From NCBI RefSeq assembly GCF_022179085.1, contig NZ_BPQE01000017.1, positions 181,477 to 245,476 of the forward strand: a stretch of DNA of 64,000 nucleotides, read 5' to 3'. The translations under genes were made by a program, and so were the position numbers. Within the stretch, counting starts at the first letter, position 1, and each line of letters opens with the position of its first letter. This document shows positions 8,657 to 17,345 of this stretch, piece after piece. The notes beneath the pieces are model-generated. The model was not told the origin of the DNA. It saw nothing but the letters and a program-made list of their open reading frames with translations, and made no database searches. Source of the stretch: Methylobacterium aerolatum. GTDB lineage: Bacteria; Pseudomonadota; Alphaproteobacteria; Rhizobiales; Beijerinckiaceae.

Positions 8657-9469
8657 TCAGAGGCTGTCCCGCGCCGTGTCCTGCCAGCGCACCAGGGGTG
8701 AGGTCAGGGTCACGAGCAGGGCGTCGGCGAGCTTGCCGACCACCGCGAAGGCGATGATCGCGGCCAGGATCTGGTCCGGCTTGCCGAATTGCTGGCCATC
8801 GACCAGCAGGTAGCCGAGTCCCTCGGACGCGCCCATCAGTTCCGCCGCCACCACGAACAGGAAGCCCAGCCCCAATCCCGTGCGCAGGGCGGTGAGGGTG
8901 GCGGGCAGCACGGCGGGCAGCAGGATGCGCCGGACCTGCGCCGCCTTGGACAGGCGGAAGATGCGGCCGACCTCGACGAGCTTGCGGTCCACGGAGGCGA
9001 TGGCCCCCGCCACGCCGACATAGACCGGGAAGAACACCCCGACCGCGATGAGCAGAACCTTCGGCGTCTCCAGGATCCCGAACCACAGGATGAACAGAGG
9101 CACCCAGGCCAGGGACGGCACGGCGCGCAGGGCCTGGAGGGACGGATCGATCAGGGCGCGCAGGCGCGGCAGCGTGGCCACCAGGGCGCCGGCCAGGATG
9201 CCCGCCCCGGCCCCGAGGGCGAAGCCGAGGCCGACGCGCACGAGGGTCGCCTCCACATGCATCGCCAGATCGCCCGAGGCCGCCAACGACCACAGGGTCG
9301 CGCCGATGCGGCTCGGCGGGGGCAGGAGGCGGCCCGAGACGAAGCCCGAATCGACCCCGGCCTCCCAGGCCCCCGCGAGCAGGAGGGGCGGCACGAGGCC
9401 GAGAAGCCAGCGTCCGCGCACTGGTCTCGGCTGGGTCTCTTCGGACTCGGGCAGGGGGCTCAATCGCAT
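8657..9469 (-). CDS. ABC transporter permease, SsuC/TauC type
   Basis: This 270-residue integral membrane protein has about six transmembrane helices (for example LLGLVPPLLLAGAWEAGV and LLIAVGVFFPVYVGVAGAIA) and the cytoplasmic coupling segment of binding-protein-dependent permeases (QVRRILLPAVLPATLTALRTG). RAVPSLAWVPLFILWFG is characteristic of the taurine/sulfonate/nitrate permease group. It should pair with the ATPase ending at 7017, although 860 bases with opposite-strand genes lie between them. Confidence 0.88.
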   Translation of the reverse strand: MRLSPLPESEETQPRPVRGRWLLGLVPPLLLAGAWEAGVDSGFVSGRLLPPPSRIGATLWSLAASGDLAMHVEATLVRVGLGFALGAGAGILAGALVATLPRLRALIDPSLQALRAVPSLAWVPLFILWFGILETPKVLLIAVGVFFPVYVGVAGAIASVDRKLVEVGRIFRLSKAAQVRRILLPAVLPATLTALRTGLGLGFLFVVAAELMGASEGLGYLLVDGQQFGKPDQILAAIIAFAVVGKLADALLVTLTSPLVRWQDTARDSL

Positions 9470-9539
9470 GTTCCGGCGCAGGGGCGTGTCTGTCCCCGCG
9501 GGGAGGTATGGGACCGGGCGGGGCCCGGACGGGGGACGG

Positions 9540-9731
9540 TCAGGCGGCCAGCCGGGAGAGCAGCATCAGCGTCGCCGCCACGGGGCACCCCGCCGCGATC
9601 CACAGGGCCAGGGGGTGGAACCCGCTCGGGCCGGCGAGCCGCGCCGGGGCCACGGTCGCCGGTGCCGAAGCCGCAGGGGCCATGCCCCGTCCGTGCCCCT
9701 CGACCTGTCCAGACCCGAATCCGACCGGCAT
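9540..9731 (-). CDS. Small membrane-anchored hypothetical protein
   Basis: The 63-residue product has a disordered Ala/Pro-rich first half and one hydrophobic segment near the C terminus (ALWIAAGCPVAATLMLLSRL). A GAAGGGGG ribosome-binding site precedes the ATG chosen here; a longer frame begins at 9761. No family is recognised. It lies just upstream of the ABC permease gene on the same strand. Confidence 0.4.
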   Translation of the reverse strand: MPVGFGSGQVEGHGRGMAPAASAPATVAPARLAGPSGFHPLALWIAAGCPVAATLMLLSRLAA

Positions 9732-9846
9732 GACGGCCCCCTTCTCACAGGGGACAGACAATACCCGAAGCTCTGAAGGCCGCCTGAAGCCGGGTGGCCT
9801 TTTCCCAACGTCATGAACAGATTCTTGATCGGTCCCGGCACGCGCC

Positions 9847-10365
9847 TCAGAGGGCGCGGTCGAAGCGAAGCTCGCCGTTCGGGCTCTTGAGGACGAGCTG
9901 CGGACCCACGAGGTCCCACACGGCCGCCGTGCGCAGGGCGATCAGGAAAGCCTGCTCGCTCGCGGCCTGGGCCTTGTCGCAGGCCTTCTTGGTGAGGGCG
10001 AGCGGACCCACGGCGATGTGCTGCTCCTTGAGGGGGAAGGCCGTCGCCGCGAAGGTGTTGCAGCCGCCGTAGCCACGGGCGCGGTACTGCTTGTCGATGA
10101 TGAAGCTCGGCCGGTCGGCGCCGCCGAAGGGCTTGCCGTTGAGGCTCACCGCCGTCCAGGTGGAGTCGAGGGGGAAGTTCTTCTCGGCGCCCCGGGCGCC
10201 CGGCACGTATTGCGGCGCCTTCTGCTCCTCGCCGCCGGGCCGGCGATAGCCCTTGCCGAATCCGGTCATCGGGCCACCGCCCATCTGGGCCTGCGCCTGC
10301 GAGGAAACCGTGACGGCTCCGGCCGTTACGGCGCAGGCGAGCGTGGCGATCAGCACCGCTCTCAT
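9847..10365 (-). CDS. META-domain (HslJ-like) secreted protein
   Basis: The 172-residue product starts with a signal peptide (MRAVLIATLACAVTAGAV ending near AQA). It then has a META/HslJ-type domain at about 65-165: STWTAVSLNGKPFGG, GYGGCNTFAA, VGPLALTKKACDKA and a final ELRFDRAL strand. The GGCN...T...KKAC pattern is the family hallmark. It is likely periplasmic or lipoprotein-like, in an envelope stress role by analogy only. The reading frame extends upstream, but the signal peptide fixes the start. Confidence 0.8.
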   Translation of the reverse strand: MRAVLIATLACAVTAGAVTVSSQAQAQMGGGPMTGFGKGYRRPGGEEQKAPQYVPGARGAEKNFPLDSTWTAVSLNGKPFGGADRPSFIIDKQYRARGYGGCNTFAATAFPLKEQHIAVGPLALTKKACDKAQAASEQAFLIALRTAAVWDLVGPQLVLKSPNGELRFDRAL

Positions 10366-10570
10366 CGTTCTGTCCCCTCGTCGCGCCGCGGCGCTTGTCG
10401 CTGGCCGGAAGGCCTCCTGAGCCTTCCAGGGTCGCCCCGAGCGCCAGGGCGCCGGGCTCACGGCGTGACCGATGCCGTCGAATTTCAGCACAATTATGAT
10501 CACGGCCGGGGCAATCCGGAAACGTTGCCGTTCGTTAGCCGTTGTGGATTAACCAGACACGGAGGATCGC

Positions 10571-10894
10571 GTGACGGGATCGGACGAAGGGGTGCAGAGC
10601 GGAGCGGCCGCGCCGGCCATGAGCCCGGCCCAGGCGCGGGCGGCGCGGGGCCTCCTCGGCTGGTCCGAGGCCGACCTCGCCCGCCGTTCGGGCTGCGACG
10701 AGGGTCTCGTCCGCGATTTCGAGGCCGGTTACGGCGATCCGCCCTCGGGGCAGATCGAGGCCCTGCGCAGCGCCCTCACGGGGGCGGGCATCGTGTTTAG
10801 CGAACCGCCCCAGCAGGGCGTGACGCTCAGCGAGGCCCACGGCGTCGATGAGGGGACCCGCCTGACAAACCTGACCACCGAGAACGATCGCTAG
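10571..10894 (+). CDS. XRE-type helix-turn-helix protein
   Basis: The 107-residue product contains a helix-turn-helix of the Xre/Cro type at about residues 17-75 (SPAQARAARGLLGWSEADLA, RRSGCDEGLVRDFEAGYG). The usual GIVF segment follows (LTGAGIVFSEPPQQGVTL). This RGLLGWSxxDLA group is common in Alphaproteobacteria as small stand-alone regulators. A GTG start follows an AGGATC box. Targets are unknown. Confidence 0.75.
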   Translation: MTGSDEGVQSGAAAPAMSPAQARAARGLLGWSEADLARRSGCDEGLVRDFEAGYGDPPSGQIEALRSALTGAGIVFSEPPQQGVTLSEAHGVDEGTRLTNLTTENDR

Positions 10895-10970
10895 CACGCG
10901 CTCACACGCCGTTCAGCCGGCCCGCCCGATAGCGTGGCTCCCACCACCGAGTGCGGGAGTTCCCTTCGCC

Positions 10971-11708
10971 ATGCGCGCCGACGCTTTCCTTGCCGCGGCC
11001 GACCTGTTGCCCCTGGCCGACCTCGCGACCCTTGCCGGCGAGGGCGGGTTGGTGGTCGTTGCCCCCCACCCCGACGACGAGAGCCTCGGCTGCGGCGGCC
11101 TCATCGCCGCCGCCCGCGCGGCCGGCCGGGACGTGCGGCTCGTGGTGGTGAGCGACGGCTGCGGCTCGCACACCCATTCGGAGCTCTACCCGCCGGCGCG
11201 GCTCCGGGACCTGCGCGAGGACGAGACCCGCCGGGCCGTGACGGTGCTCGGGATGGATCCCGGCGCCGTCACCTTCCTGCGCCTGCCCGATGCCCACGTG
11301 CCGAGCGAGGGCCGCCGGGCCGAGGACGCCGCCGCCGCCATCGTCGAGGCGGCAAGCGCCTGCCGGGCCAGCGCGGTCTTCGTGACGTGGCGGCACGATC
11401 CCCATTGCGACCACAAGGCCGCCGCCGCCATCGTCGCCCTGGCGCGGAAGAACCTGCCGGCGGTGCGGATCTACGAATATCCCGTCTGGGGCTGGACCCT
11501 GCCGCCGGAGACCGAGGTCGGCGCCGCGCCGGAGGGGCTGCGCCTCGACGTATCGGCCTTCCGCGCCACCAAGGCCAAGGCGGTGGGCGCCCACGAATCG
11601 CAGACGAGCGACCTCATCCACGACGACCCCACCGGCTTCCGCCTGGAACCGGAGATGATCGATCGCCTCTGCGGTCCCTTCGAGCGCTTCGTGGCGATCC
11701 GGGGATGA
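10971..11708 (+). CDS. PIG-L family deacetylase
   Basis: This 245-residue zinc-dependent deacetylase-like protein has the hallmark APHPDDESLGCGG motif near residue 31 and the second metal motif HDPHCDHKAAA at about 143. PIG-L/LmbE enzymes remove acetyl from N-acetylglucosamine-containing substrates. Its stop overlaps the following glycosyltransferase start (ATGA), so the two are co-translated and probably act on the same glycan or small glycoside. The precise substrate is unknown. Confidence 0.88.
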   Translation: MRADAFLAAADLLPLADLATLAGEGGLVVVAPHPDDESLGCGGLIAAARAAGRDVRLVVVSDGCGSHTHSELYPPARLRDLREDETRRAVTVLGMDPGAVTFLRLPDAHVPSEGRRAEDAAAAIVEAASACRASAVFVTWRHDPHCDHKAAAAIVALARKNLPAVRIYEYPVWGWTLPPETEVGAAPEGLRLDVSAFRATKAKAVGAHESQTSDLIHDDPTGFRLEPEMIDRLCGPFERFVAIRG

Positions 11709-12556
11709 GCGTCGCGGTCGTCACCCTGAACAAGGGGCGGGGCGCGCATCTCGCGCGGCTCCTCGAAGGGCTGGCGCGGGGACAGGCGCCGGATCGCTGC
11801 ATCGTCGTGGAGATGGGCGGGGACGACCGGCCGTTGCCCGCCTTGCCCTTCCCCGTGGAGCGCGTCCCCTTCGCGAGCGCCGGGTTGCCGCTCGCCGCCG
11901 CCCGCAACGCGGGCCGCCGGGCGGCCGGCGAGGCCGGGACGCTGATCTTCCTCGATGTCGATTGCATCCCCTCGGCCGACCTCGTGACGGGCCTTGCGGC
12001 GGCGGTCGCGGAACGGGACGGGCTGGTCTGCTGCGCCGTGCGCTACCTGCCCGCCGGCGCGGTGCGGGACGGCTGGCGGGAGGCCGACCTCGACCGGGTG
12101 GGACACCTGCACCCGGTGCGGCACTTCCCCGAGACGGGGATCATTCCCTCGCCGCAGCCCGGCCTGTTCTGGTCGCTCGCCTTCGCCGTGCGGGCCGCGA
12201 CCTACGACCGGCTCGGCGGGTTCGACGAGAGCTTTTCCGGCTACGGCGCCGAGGACACGGACCTCGCCTTCCGGGCGGAGGCGCTGGGCGTGCCGACCCT
12301 CTTCCTCGGCGGCCCCCGGGCCTTCCACCAGCACCATCCCGGCTACGACCCGCCGCTGCAGCATTTTCGCGATATCGCGAAGAACGCGGCGCGCTTCCAC
12401 GCCCGCCACGGGATCTGGCCGATGGACGGCTGGCTCGACGGATTCGCGCGGCTGGGGCTGATTGCGCCCGACTGGCGGGACGGGATCAGGCCGCTGCGGG
12501 ACCCCACGCCGGAGGAGGTCGCGGCAGCGCGGTTGCCGGACGACCGGCCGTTTTAG
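11705..12556 (+). CDS. Family 2 glycosyltransferase
   Basis: The 283-residue GT-A enzyme begins SVAVVTLNKGRGAHLARLL. It carries a DxD-type motif (TLIFLDVDCIPSADLV) and a C-terminal acceptor region (GGFDESFSGYGAEDTDLAFR), which resembles the glycosyltransferase domain of galactosyltransferase-like GT2/GT27 proteins. No membrane segment is seen. The ATG overlaps the PIG-L stop, marking a two-gene operon for a modified sugar conjugate. Confidence 0.85.
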   Translation: MSVAVVTLNKGRGAHLARLLEGLARGQAPDRCIVVEMGGDDRPLPALPFPVERVPFASAGLPLAAARNAGRRAAGEAGTLIFLDVDCIPSADLVTGLAAAVAERDGLVCCAVRYLPAGAVRDGWREADLDRVGHLHPVRHFPETGIIPSPQPGLFWSLAFAVRAATYDRLGGFDESFSGYGAEDTDLAFRAEALGVPTLFLGGPRAFHQHHPGYDPPLQHFRDIAKNAARFHARHGIWPMDGWLDGFARLGLIAPDWRDGIRPLRDPTPEEVAAARLPDDRPF

Positions 12557-12608
12557 GTCGAGGCTCGTCTACGCGAGTGCAGCGAAGCCATCCGGAAATC
12601 CGTCCCGT

Positions 12609-12804
12609 CCTAAGAGTCTGGCCGGACAGTCAGCTCTTTTCCCACCCCCCCTCATCCTGAGGTGCCGGAGCGCAGCGAAGGCCTCGAAGGAGACATCCAG
12701 GGATCGCGCAGCCTTCTGGAGGCCTCCTTCGAGGCGGCTTCGCTGCACCTCAGGATGAGGGGGGGTGGGATAAGAGTCAGCTACTTTCCGGCCAGACACT
12801 AAGG
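12609..12804. repeat. Composite palindromic element with flanking inverted repeats
   Basis: Outer inverted repeats (12609-12638 and 12772-12804) share CTAAGAGTCTGGCCGGACAG and the near-complement of TTTCCGGCCAGACACTAAGG. Inside them sits a large palindrome of family B (12652-12759), with TCATCCTGAGGTGC at one end and GCACCTCAGGATGA at the other. Decayed halves of family A flank the whole (GCGAGTGCAGCGAAGCCATCC at about 12575 and CTGCGCTCGCAAAGACGG at about 12828), as if this element had inserted into a family A copy. The rest of the 601-base gap (12557-13157) holds no convincing gene. Confidence 0.7.
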
Positions 12805-13157
12805 TGTCTCTCCGCCCTGAAAGGTTACACTGCGCTCGCAAAGACGGTGGTGGCTGGGAGCCATGGTTCTTGGCGGAGCGAATGACTTCGCTTATCATTC
12901 GGGAGTGGAGCCGGTTCCTGGCGATTACCCGTTAGGGTTTAGCCACGTCAGAGCGAAAACGTGAACGGCGAGGCGGAGCTGAACTCTCCACTCCGCCGTT
13001 TCCATTCCTGACGATCGACAAAGCGATAACCATTCGCTTCACTCCCGGCCGCAACCGACCGCGTGCGGCCGTCACGGGCGGGCTGGTGAGGCCCGAGAGA
13101 GTTTTCCTATCAAGGGACTGCGAGGAGGTGCAACTGCGGTCGCGCCTCCTCTCTTCC

Positions 13158-14126
13158 TCACTTCATCGCGTCGGCCTTCTCGATCAGCGCCTCGGCCATG
13201 CGGATCGAGGCGATGTCGATGAGGCGGCCATCCAGCGAGACGGCGCCGCGCCCGGCCTTGGCGGCCTCCTGCATCGCTTCGAGGATGCGGCGGGCCTTGG
13301 TCACTTCCGCCTCGGAGGGGGTGAACACCTCGTTGGCGAGGTCGATCTGGCTCGGGTGGATCGCCCACTTGCCCTCGAAGCCCAGCGCCGAGCAGCGACG
13401 GGCCGCCGAGCGGTAGCCGTCGGGATCGGAGAAGTCGCCGAAGGGGCCGTCGATCGGGCGCAGGCCGTAGGCGCGGCAGGCCACCAGCATCCGGTTCTGG
13501 GCGAAGAGCCACGGGTCCTGCCAGTGGGTCTGGCGGTTGCCGGACTCGTCCTTGTCGGTCAGCACCGAGAAGTCGGGGTTCACGCCGCCGATCACGGTGG
13601 AGCGGGCGCGGGTCGAGGCGGCGTAGTCGGCCACGCCGAAGGACATCGCCTCCAGACGCTTGGAGGATTGCGCGATCGCCTCCACGTTGGCCATGCCCAG
13701 CGCGGTCTCGATCAGCACCTCGAAGCCGATCTTCTTCTCGCGCTTCTTGGCCTGCTCGATCTGGGTGGTGAGCACGTCGATGGCGTAGACGTCGGCCGGC
13801 ACGCCGACCTTGGGGATCAGGATCATGTCGAGGCGCGGGCAGGCCTCCACGATGTCCACCACGTCCCGGTACATGTAGTGGGTGTCGAGACCGTTGATGC
13901 GGATCATCATGGTCTTGTTGCCCCAATCCAGGTCGTTCAACGCCTGGATGATGTTCTTGCGGGCCTGCTCCTTGTCGTCGGGCGCCACGGCGTCCTCGAG
14001 GTCGAGGAAGATCACGTCGGCGGCCGAGGAGGCCGACTTCTCCATGAAGGTCGGGTTCGAGCCGGGAACCGCGAGTTCCGAGCGGTGCAGGCGCGCCTTG
14101 GCCTGCTGGATCAGGGTGAAGCTCAT
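13158..14126 (-). CDS. mclA: L-malyl-CoA/beta-methylmalyl-CoA lyase
   Basis: Malyl-CoA lyase splits L-malyl-CoA into acetyl-CoA and glyoxylate, the last step of the serine cycle. The 322-residue length and the CitE-like TIM-barrel features fit: VIFLDLEDAVAPDDKEQARK (Glu/Asp metal site), MMIRINGLDTHYMY, ILIPKVGVPADVYAID, GFEVLIETALGMANVEAI and EGKWAIHPSQIDLANEVF. It is the last gene of the serine-cycle block, separated from ppcA by a palindromic repeat. The position and order match Methylobacterium extorquens mclA. Confidence 0.95.
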   Translation of the reverse strand: MSFTLIQQAKARLHRSELAVPGSNPTFMEKSASSAADVIFLDLEDAVAPDDKEQARKNIIQALNDLDWGNKTMMIRINGLDTHYMYRDVVDIVEACPRLDMILIPKVGVPADVYAIDVLTTQIEQAKKREKKIGFEVLIETALGMANVEAIAQSSKRLEAMSFGVADYAASTRARSTVIGGVNPDFSVLTDKDESGNRQTHWQDPWLFAQNRMLVACRAYGLRPIDGPFGDFSDPDGYRSAARRCSALGFEGKWAIHPSQIDLANEVFTPSEAEVTKARRILEAMQEAAKAGRGAVSLDGRLIDIASIRMAEALIEKADAMK

Positions 14127-14230
14127 ATCGGTATTCCTCCTTCGGGTGGTCTGTTCCCGCGCGGGTGGGGTTGGGGCGCGCCGGGGGGTGAACTGGTGTT
14201 CCTGGCGGTTTCAGACAGGGCTCAATCCGT

Positions 14231-14320
14231 CATTGCGAGCAGAGCGAAGCAATCCAGGGATGCGATACGTTCGGGAATGTCCCGCTGCCCTGGATCGCTT
14301 CGCTCACGCTCGCAACGATG
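14231..14320. repeat. Family A intergenic palindrome (REP-like)
   Basis: An imperfect palindrome of about 90 bases runs from CATTGCGAGCAGAGCGAAGC to a terminal GCTCGCAACGATG, with arms AATCCAGGGA and CCCTGGATCG around a variable centre. It fills the spacer between ppcA and mclA within the serine-cycle operon. Similar copies are at 26865, 30595, 31351 and 44713. Confidence 0.8.
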
Positions 14321-14335
14321 TGGGCTGAAGGGGTC

Positions 14336-17089
14336 TCACCCCGTCGCCCCGAAGCCCACGGCGATGCAGTTGATCGACAGGAGGAGGGCCGACTTCACGG
14401 CCTCCTTCCGGTCCTCGTCCGTCTCGCTGCGGAAGCGGGCCAAGAGTTCGACCTGCTCACGGGACACTTGATTGATCGTCGGCAACCGGCCCTTCAGCCG
14501 GTCGCGGAACAGGGGGAAGCGCTCGGCGAGTTCCGAGCCGCCGCTCACGCGCAGCACCATCTCCCGCGTCAGGGCGTACTCGGCCTCGATGGCGGAAAAG
14601 ATCCGGTCGCGGATGCCCGCATCCGGCACGAGGCCGGCATAGGCGCGGGCGATGTCGAGATCGACCATCAGCAGGGTCTTCTCCACCTCGTCCAGCACGA
14701 GGCGCAGCACCCGCGAGTCGGCGAAGAGCCGCTTCAGGGTCGCCTCGCCCTCCCGGCCCCGGACGTCGAGGAAGCTCGCGAGCCCCGAGCCGACGCCGTA
14801 CCAGCCGGTGATGACGTGCCGGTTCTGCGACCACGCGAACACCCAGGGGATCGCCCGCAGGTCGGAGAGCGAGCGGGCGCCGAAGCGCCGGGCGGGGCGG
14901 GAGCCGATGTTGAGCAGCGCGATCTCGTCGAGCGGGCTCGCGGCCTGGAAGTAATCGACGAGGCCCTCCGTGTTGAGCAGGTTGACGTAGGCCGCCCGCG
15001 AGGCGCCCGCCAGCGCCTCCAGGGCGTCGTCGTGGCCCGCGACGCTGCCGTTGCCGGTGCCGTCGCCCGCCAGCGCGTGCTCGAAGACCGAGGCCGCGAG
15101 CAGCTCCATCTGGTAGGCGGCGGTGCCCCGGTTGGCGTATTTGAACGAGACGACCTCGCCCTGCTCGGTGATGCGGAAGCGCCCCCGGATCGAGCCCGGC
15201 GGCTGGGCGGCGATGCCGCGATGGGTCGGCACGCCGCCCCGGCTCACCGAGCCGCCGCGCCCGTGGAAGAAGGCGATCGGCACGCCCAGTTCCTGGCCGA
15301 GCCGGGTGAGCTTGCTCTGGGCCTTGTAGAGCTCCCAGTTCGCCGCGACGAAGCCGCCGTCCTTGTTCGAATCGGAATAGCCGATCATCACCTCCTGCAC
15401 CCCGCCCTGCCAGCGGGTGGAGCGGCGCACCACCGGCACGCCGAGCAGGTCACGCATGATGGCGGGCGCGGCGCGCAGGTCGTCGATGGTCTCGAACAGG
15501 GGGACGATCGGCAGGGCGCAGATCTCGGTCCCCGAGGCGTCGAGGAACACCCCCGCCTCCTTGGCCAGCAGGTAGGCGCCGAGGATGTCCGGCACCGAGC
15601 GGGTCATGGACAGGACGAAGGCGCCGAAGGCCTCCCGGTCGAGGTTCTCGCGCATCTCCGCGACGAGGGCGAAGGTGGCCAGCGTCTCGCGGGCGGCGTC
15701 GGGCAGGTTCTCGAAGGACCGCTCCGGGTTCCGCGGCCGCGCGAGGCCGGCCTCCAGCCACGTCCGCCACTGGGGGCTATCGAGGGCGGGGGGCTCGCCG
15801 TCGCCGTTCTCCTGCTTCCACAGGGCGCGGAGCGTGTCGGTGGTGCGGGTGGTGTTCTCGCGTAGGTCGAGGCGCACCGTGGAGAATCGGAAGATCTCCA
15901 CCATCCGCCGCACCGGGCGCACGAGGTCCCGGGCCAGCGCCTCGCACTGCGCGTCGGCGAGGCCGCGTTCCAGCACCCGCAGATCCTCGATCAGCCCATC
16001 GGCGCTGGGATAGTCGGGGCCTGACGGATGCTCGCCCTCGTTGCGCGCGATCGTCGCCTCGATCTTGCGCAACACGCAGGTGAGGTACTGGCGGTAGGGC
16101 TCGCCGGGGTTGCGCCGCTCGATCGCCCGCGCCTGCCCGCTCTCGGCGAGTTGCGCGCTCAGCGCCTCGCGGAAGCCCGGCGGCACCGGCAGGGTCCGTT
16201 CGGTGAGGGAGAGGGTGCGGCCGAGTTCGCGCACGCCGTCTTGGTAGCGGCTGAGCGAGGCCAGCGCGTTGCGCTGCAGGGTCGTGCGGGTGACGGCCGC
16301 GGTCACGAAGGGATTGCCGTCGCGGTCGCCGCCGATCCACGAGCCGAACTGGAAGAAGGGCGGGACCGTGAACGCCGTGTCCGGGTAGGTCTCGCGGAGC
16401 GATTCCTCCAGGGATTCCAGCGTTTCGGGCAACATCTCGAACAGGGACTCGTCGAAGAAGTGCAGCCCCCAGGCGACCTCCCGCTCGACGGTCGCCTTCT
16501 CCAGGTGCAACTCGCCGGTCATCCACACGAGCTCGATCTGGTCGCGCAGCTCGTTCATCAGGCCGTTGCGCTCACGGTCGGTCCAGCGCGGCATCTCGAG
16601 CTCGCGGAGCACGAGGTAGATCCGGCGGAACTTCTCTAGCACCGTCACCCGCTTCCCCTCGGTGGGATGGGCGGTGATGGTCGGGCGGATGCGCAGGTCC
16701 TTGAGCAGGGCCTGGATCCGGTCGGGCGCGATGCCCCGGGCGCGGGCCTCGGCGAAGACCTTGGCGAAGGAGCCGCCGAGCGCCGCGCGCCCCTCCGTCC
16801 GCTCCGTGTGGCGGCGGCGGCGCATGGCGGCGTTCTGCTCGGCGATGGAGATGAGCTGGAACCAGATGCCCTGCACCTGGAGGGCGCGCGCCAGCATCTC
16901 CGGCGAGAAGCGCGAGATGTCCGCCGTGCCGTGCAACACGGTCTCCAACTCGGGATCATGCCGCCGGGCGACGTCGAGCAGCGCCTGGAACAGGATGTCG
17001 AGGGCGCCCTCCGAGGAGGTGCCGGTGATGACCGGCGGCGCGAAGCCCGTGACCGGGGCGGAGGGTGTGGCGTGGAGCGTGGTGGGCAT
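14336..17089 (-). CDS. ppcA: Phosphoenolpyruvate carboxylase
   Basis: The enzyme adds bicarbonate to phosphoenolpyruvate to make oxaloacetate, the CO2-fixing step of the serine cycle. The 917-residue length is within the family range. Catalytic motifs are present: TAHPTEGKR (catalytic His), GYSDSNKDGGF (Lys), FFHGRGGSVSRGG (Arg loop) and QGEVVSFKYAN. The C terminus ends GFGATG instead of the common QNTG. That may bear on allosteric regulation, since serine-cycle PEP carboxylases are known to be insensitive to acetyl-CoA. It lies between mtkB and mclA. Confidence 0.96.
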   Translation of the reverse strand: MPTTLHATPSAPVTGFAPPVITGTSSEGALDILFQALLDVARRHDPELETVLHGTADISRFSPEMLARALQVQGIWFQLISIAEQNAAMRRRRHTERTEGRAALGGSFAKVFAEARARGIAPDRIQALLKDLRIRPTITAHPTEGKRVTVLEKFRRIYLVLRELEMPRWTDRERNGLMNELRDQIELVWMTGELHLEKATVEREVAWGLHFFDESLFEMLPETLESLEESLRETYPDTAFTVPPFFQFGSWIGGDRDGNPFVTAAVTRTTLQRNALASLSRYQDGVRELGRTLSLTERTLPVPPGFREALSAQLAESGQARAIERRNPGEPYRQYLTCVLRKIEATIARNEGEHPSGPDYPSADGLIEDLRVLERGLADAQCEALARDLVRPVRRMVEIFRFSTVRLDLRENTTRTTDTLRALWKQENGDGEPPALDSPQWRTWLEAGLARPRNPERSFENLPDAARETLATFALVAEMRENLDREAFGAFVLSMTRSVPDILGAYLLAKEAGVFLDASGTEICALPIVPLFETIDDLRAAPAIMRDLLGVPVVRRSTRWQGGVQEVMIGYSDSNKDGGFVAANWELYKAQSKLTRLGQELGVPIAFFHGRGGSVSRGGVPTHRGIAAQPPGSIRGRFRITEQGEVVSFKYANRGTAAYQMELLAASVFEHALAGDGTGNGSVAGHDDALEALAGASRAAYVNLLNTEGLVDYFQAASPLDEIALLNIGSRPARRFGARSLSDLRAIPWVFAWSQNRHVITGWYGVGSGLASFLDVRGREGEATLKRLFADSRVLRLVLDEVEKTLLMVDLDIARAYAGLVPDAGIRDRIFSAIEAEYALTREMVLRVSGGSELAERFPLFRDRLKGRLPTINQVSREQVELLARFRSETDEDRKEAVKSALLLSINCIAVGFGATG

Positions 17090-17170
17090 AGGGGAGCCCT
17101 TCTTTCCTTGTCGGTCGTCTCTGAGTTCGCTGCCTGTTTCCAGACGGTGAGCGTGATCCCTGCCCCGACC

Positions 17171-17276
17171 TCATCCTGAGGTGCGGCGACAGCCGCCTCG
17201 AAGGAGGGATCCAGAGATCGCCGCGCAGTCTGGAGGCCCCCTTCGAGGCCCGCTGAAGCGGGCACCTCAGGCTGAG
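17171..17276. repeat. Family B intergenic palindrome
   Basis: The arms are TCATCCTGAGGTGCGGCGAC... and ...GCGGGCACCTCAGGCTGAGG, with internal GCCTCGAAGGAGG and CCTTCGAGG complements. It is the same family as the inner palindrome at 12652-12759. It lies between mtkB and ppcA. Confidence 0.75.
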
Positions 17277-17312
17277 GCCGACGGCGGGAGGCGGCTCGTC
17301 GTCCAGCCCCAT

Positions 17313-17335
17313 CCTCCCCCCATGGAGGGGGGAGG
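17313..17335 (-). terminator. GC hairpin just after mtkB
   Basis: A perfect 9-bp stem (CCTCCCCCC with GGGGGGAGG) closes a 5-base loop, starting about 10 bases past the mtkB stop. There is no U-run, so it is not a textbook intrinsic terminator. It may slow RNA decay or partly terminate transcription between mtkB and ppcA. Confidence 0.4.
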
Positions 17336-17345
17336 GGAGAAGCCG

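Noticed and set aside
12840-13157. Possible tRNA or small RNA in the spacer after the GT2 gene
   Set aside because: No cloverleaf or anticodon arm could be drawn; only repeat remnants are visible.
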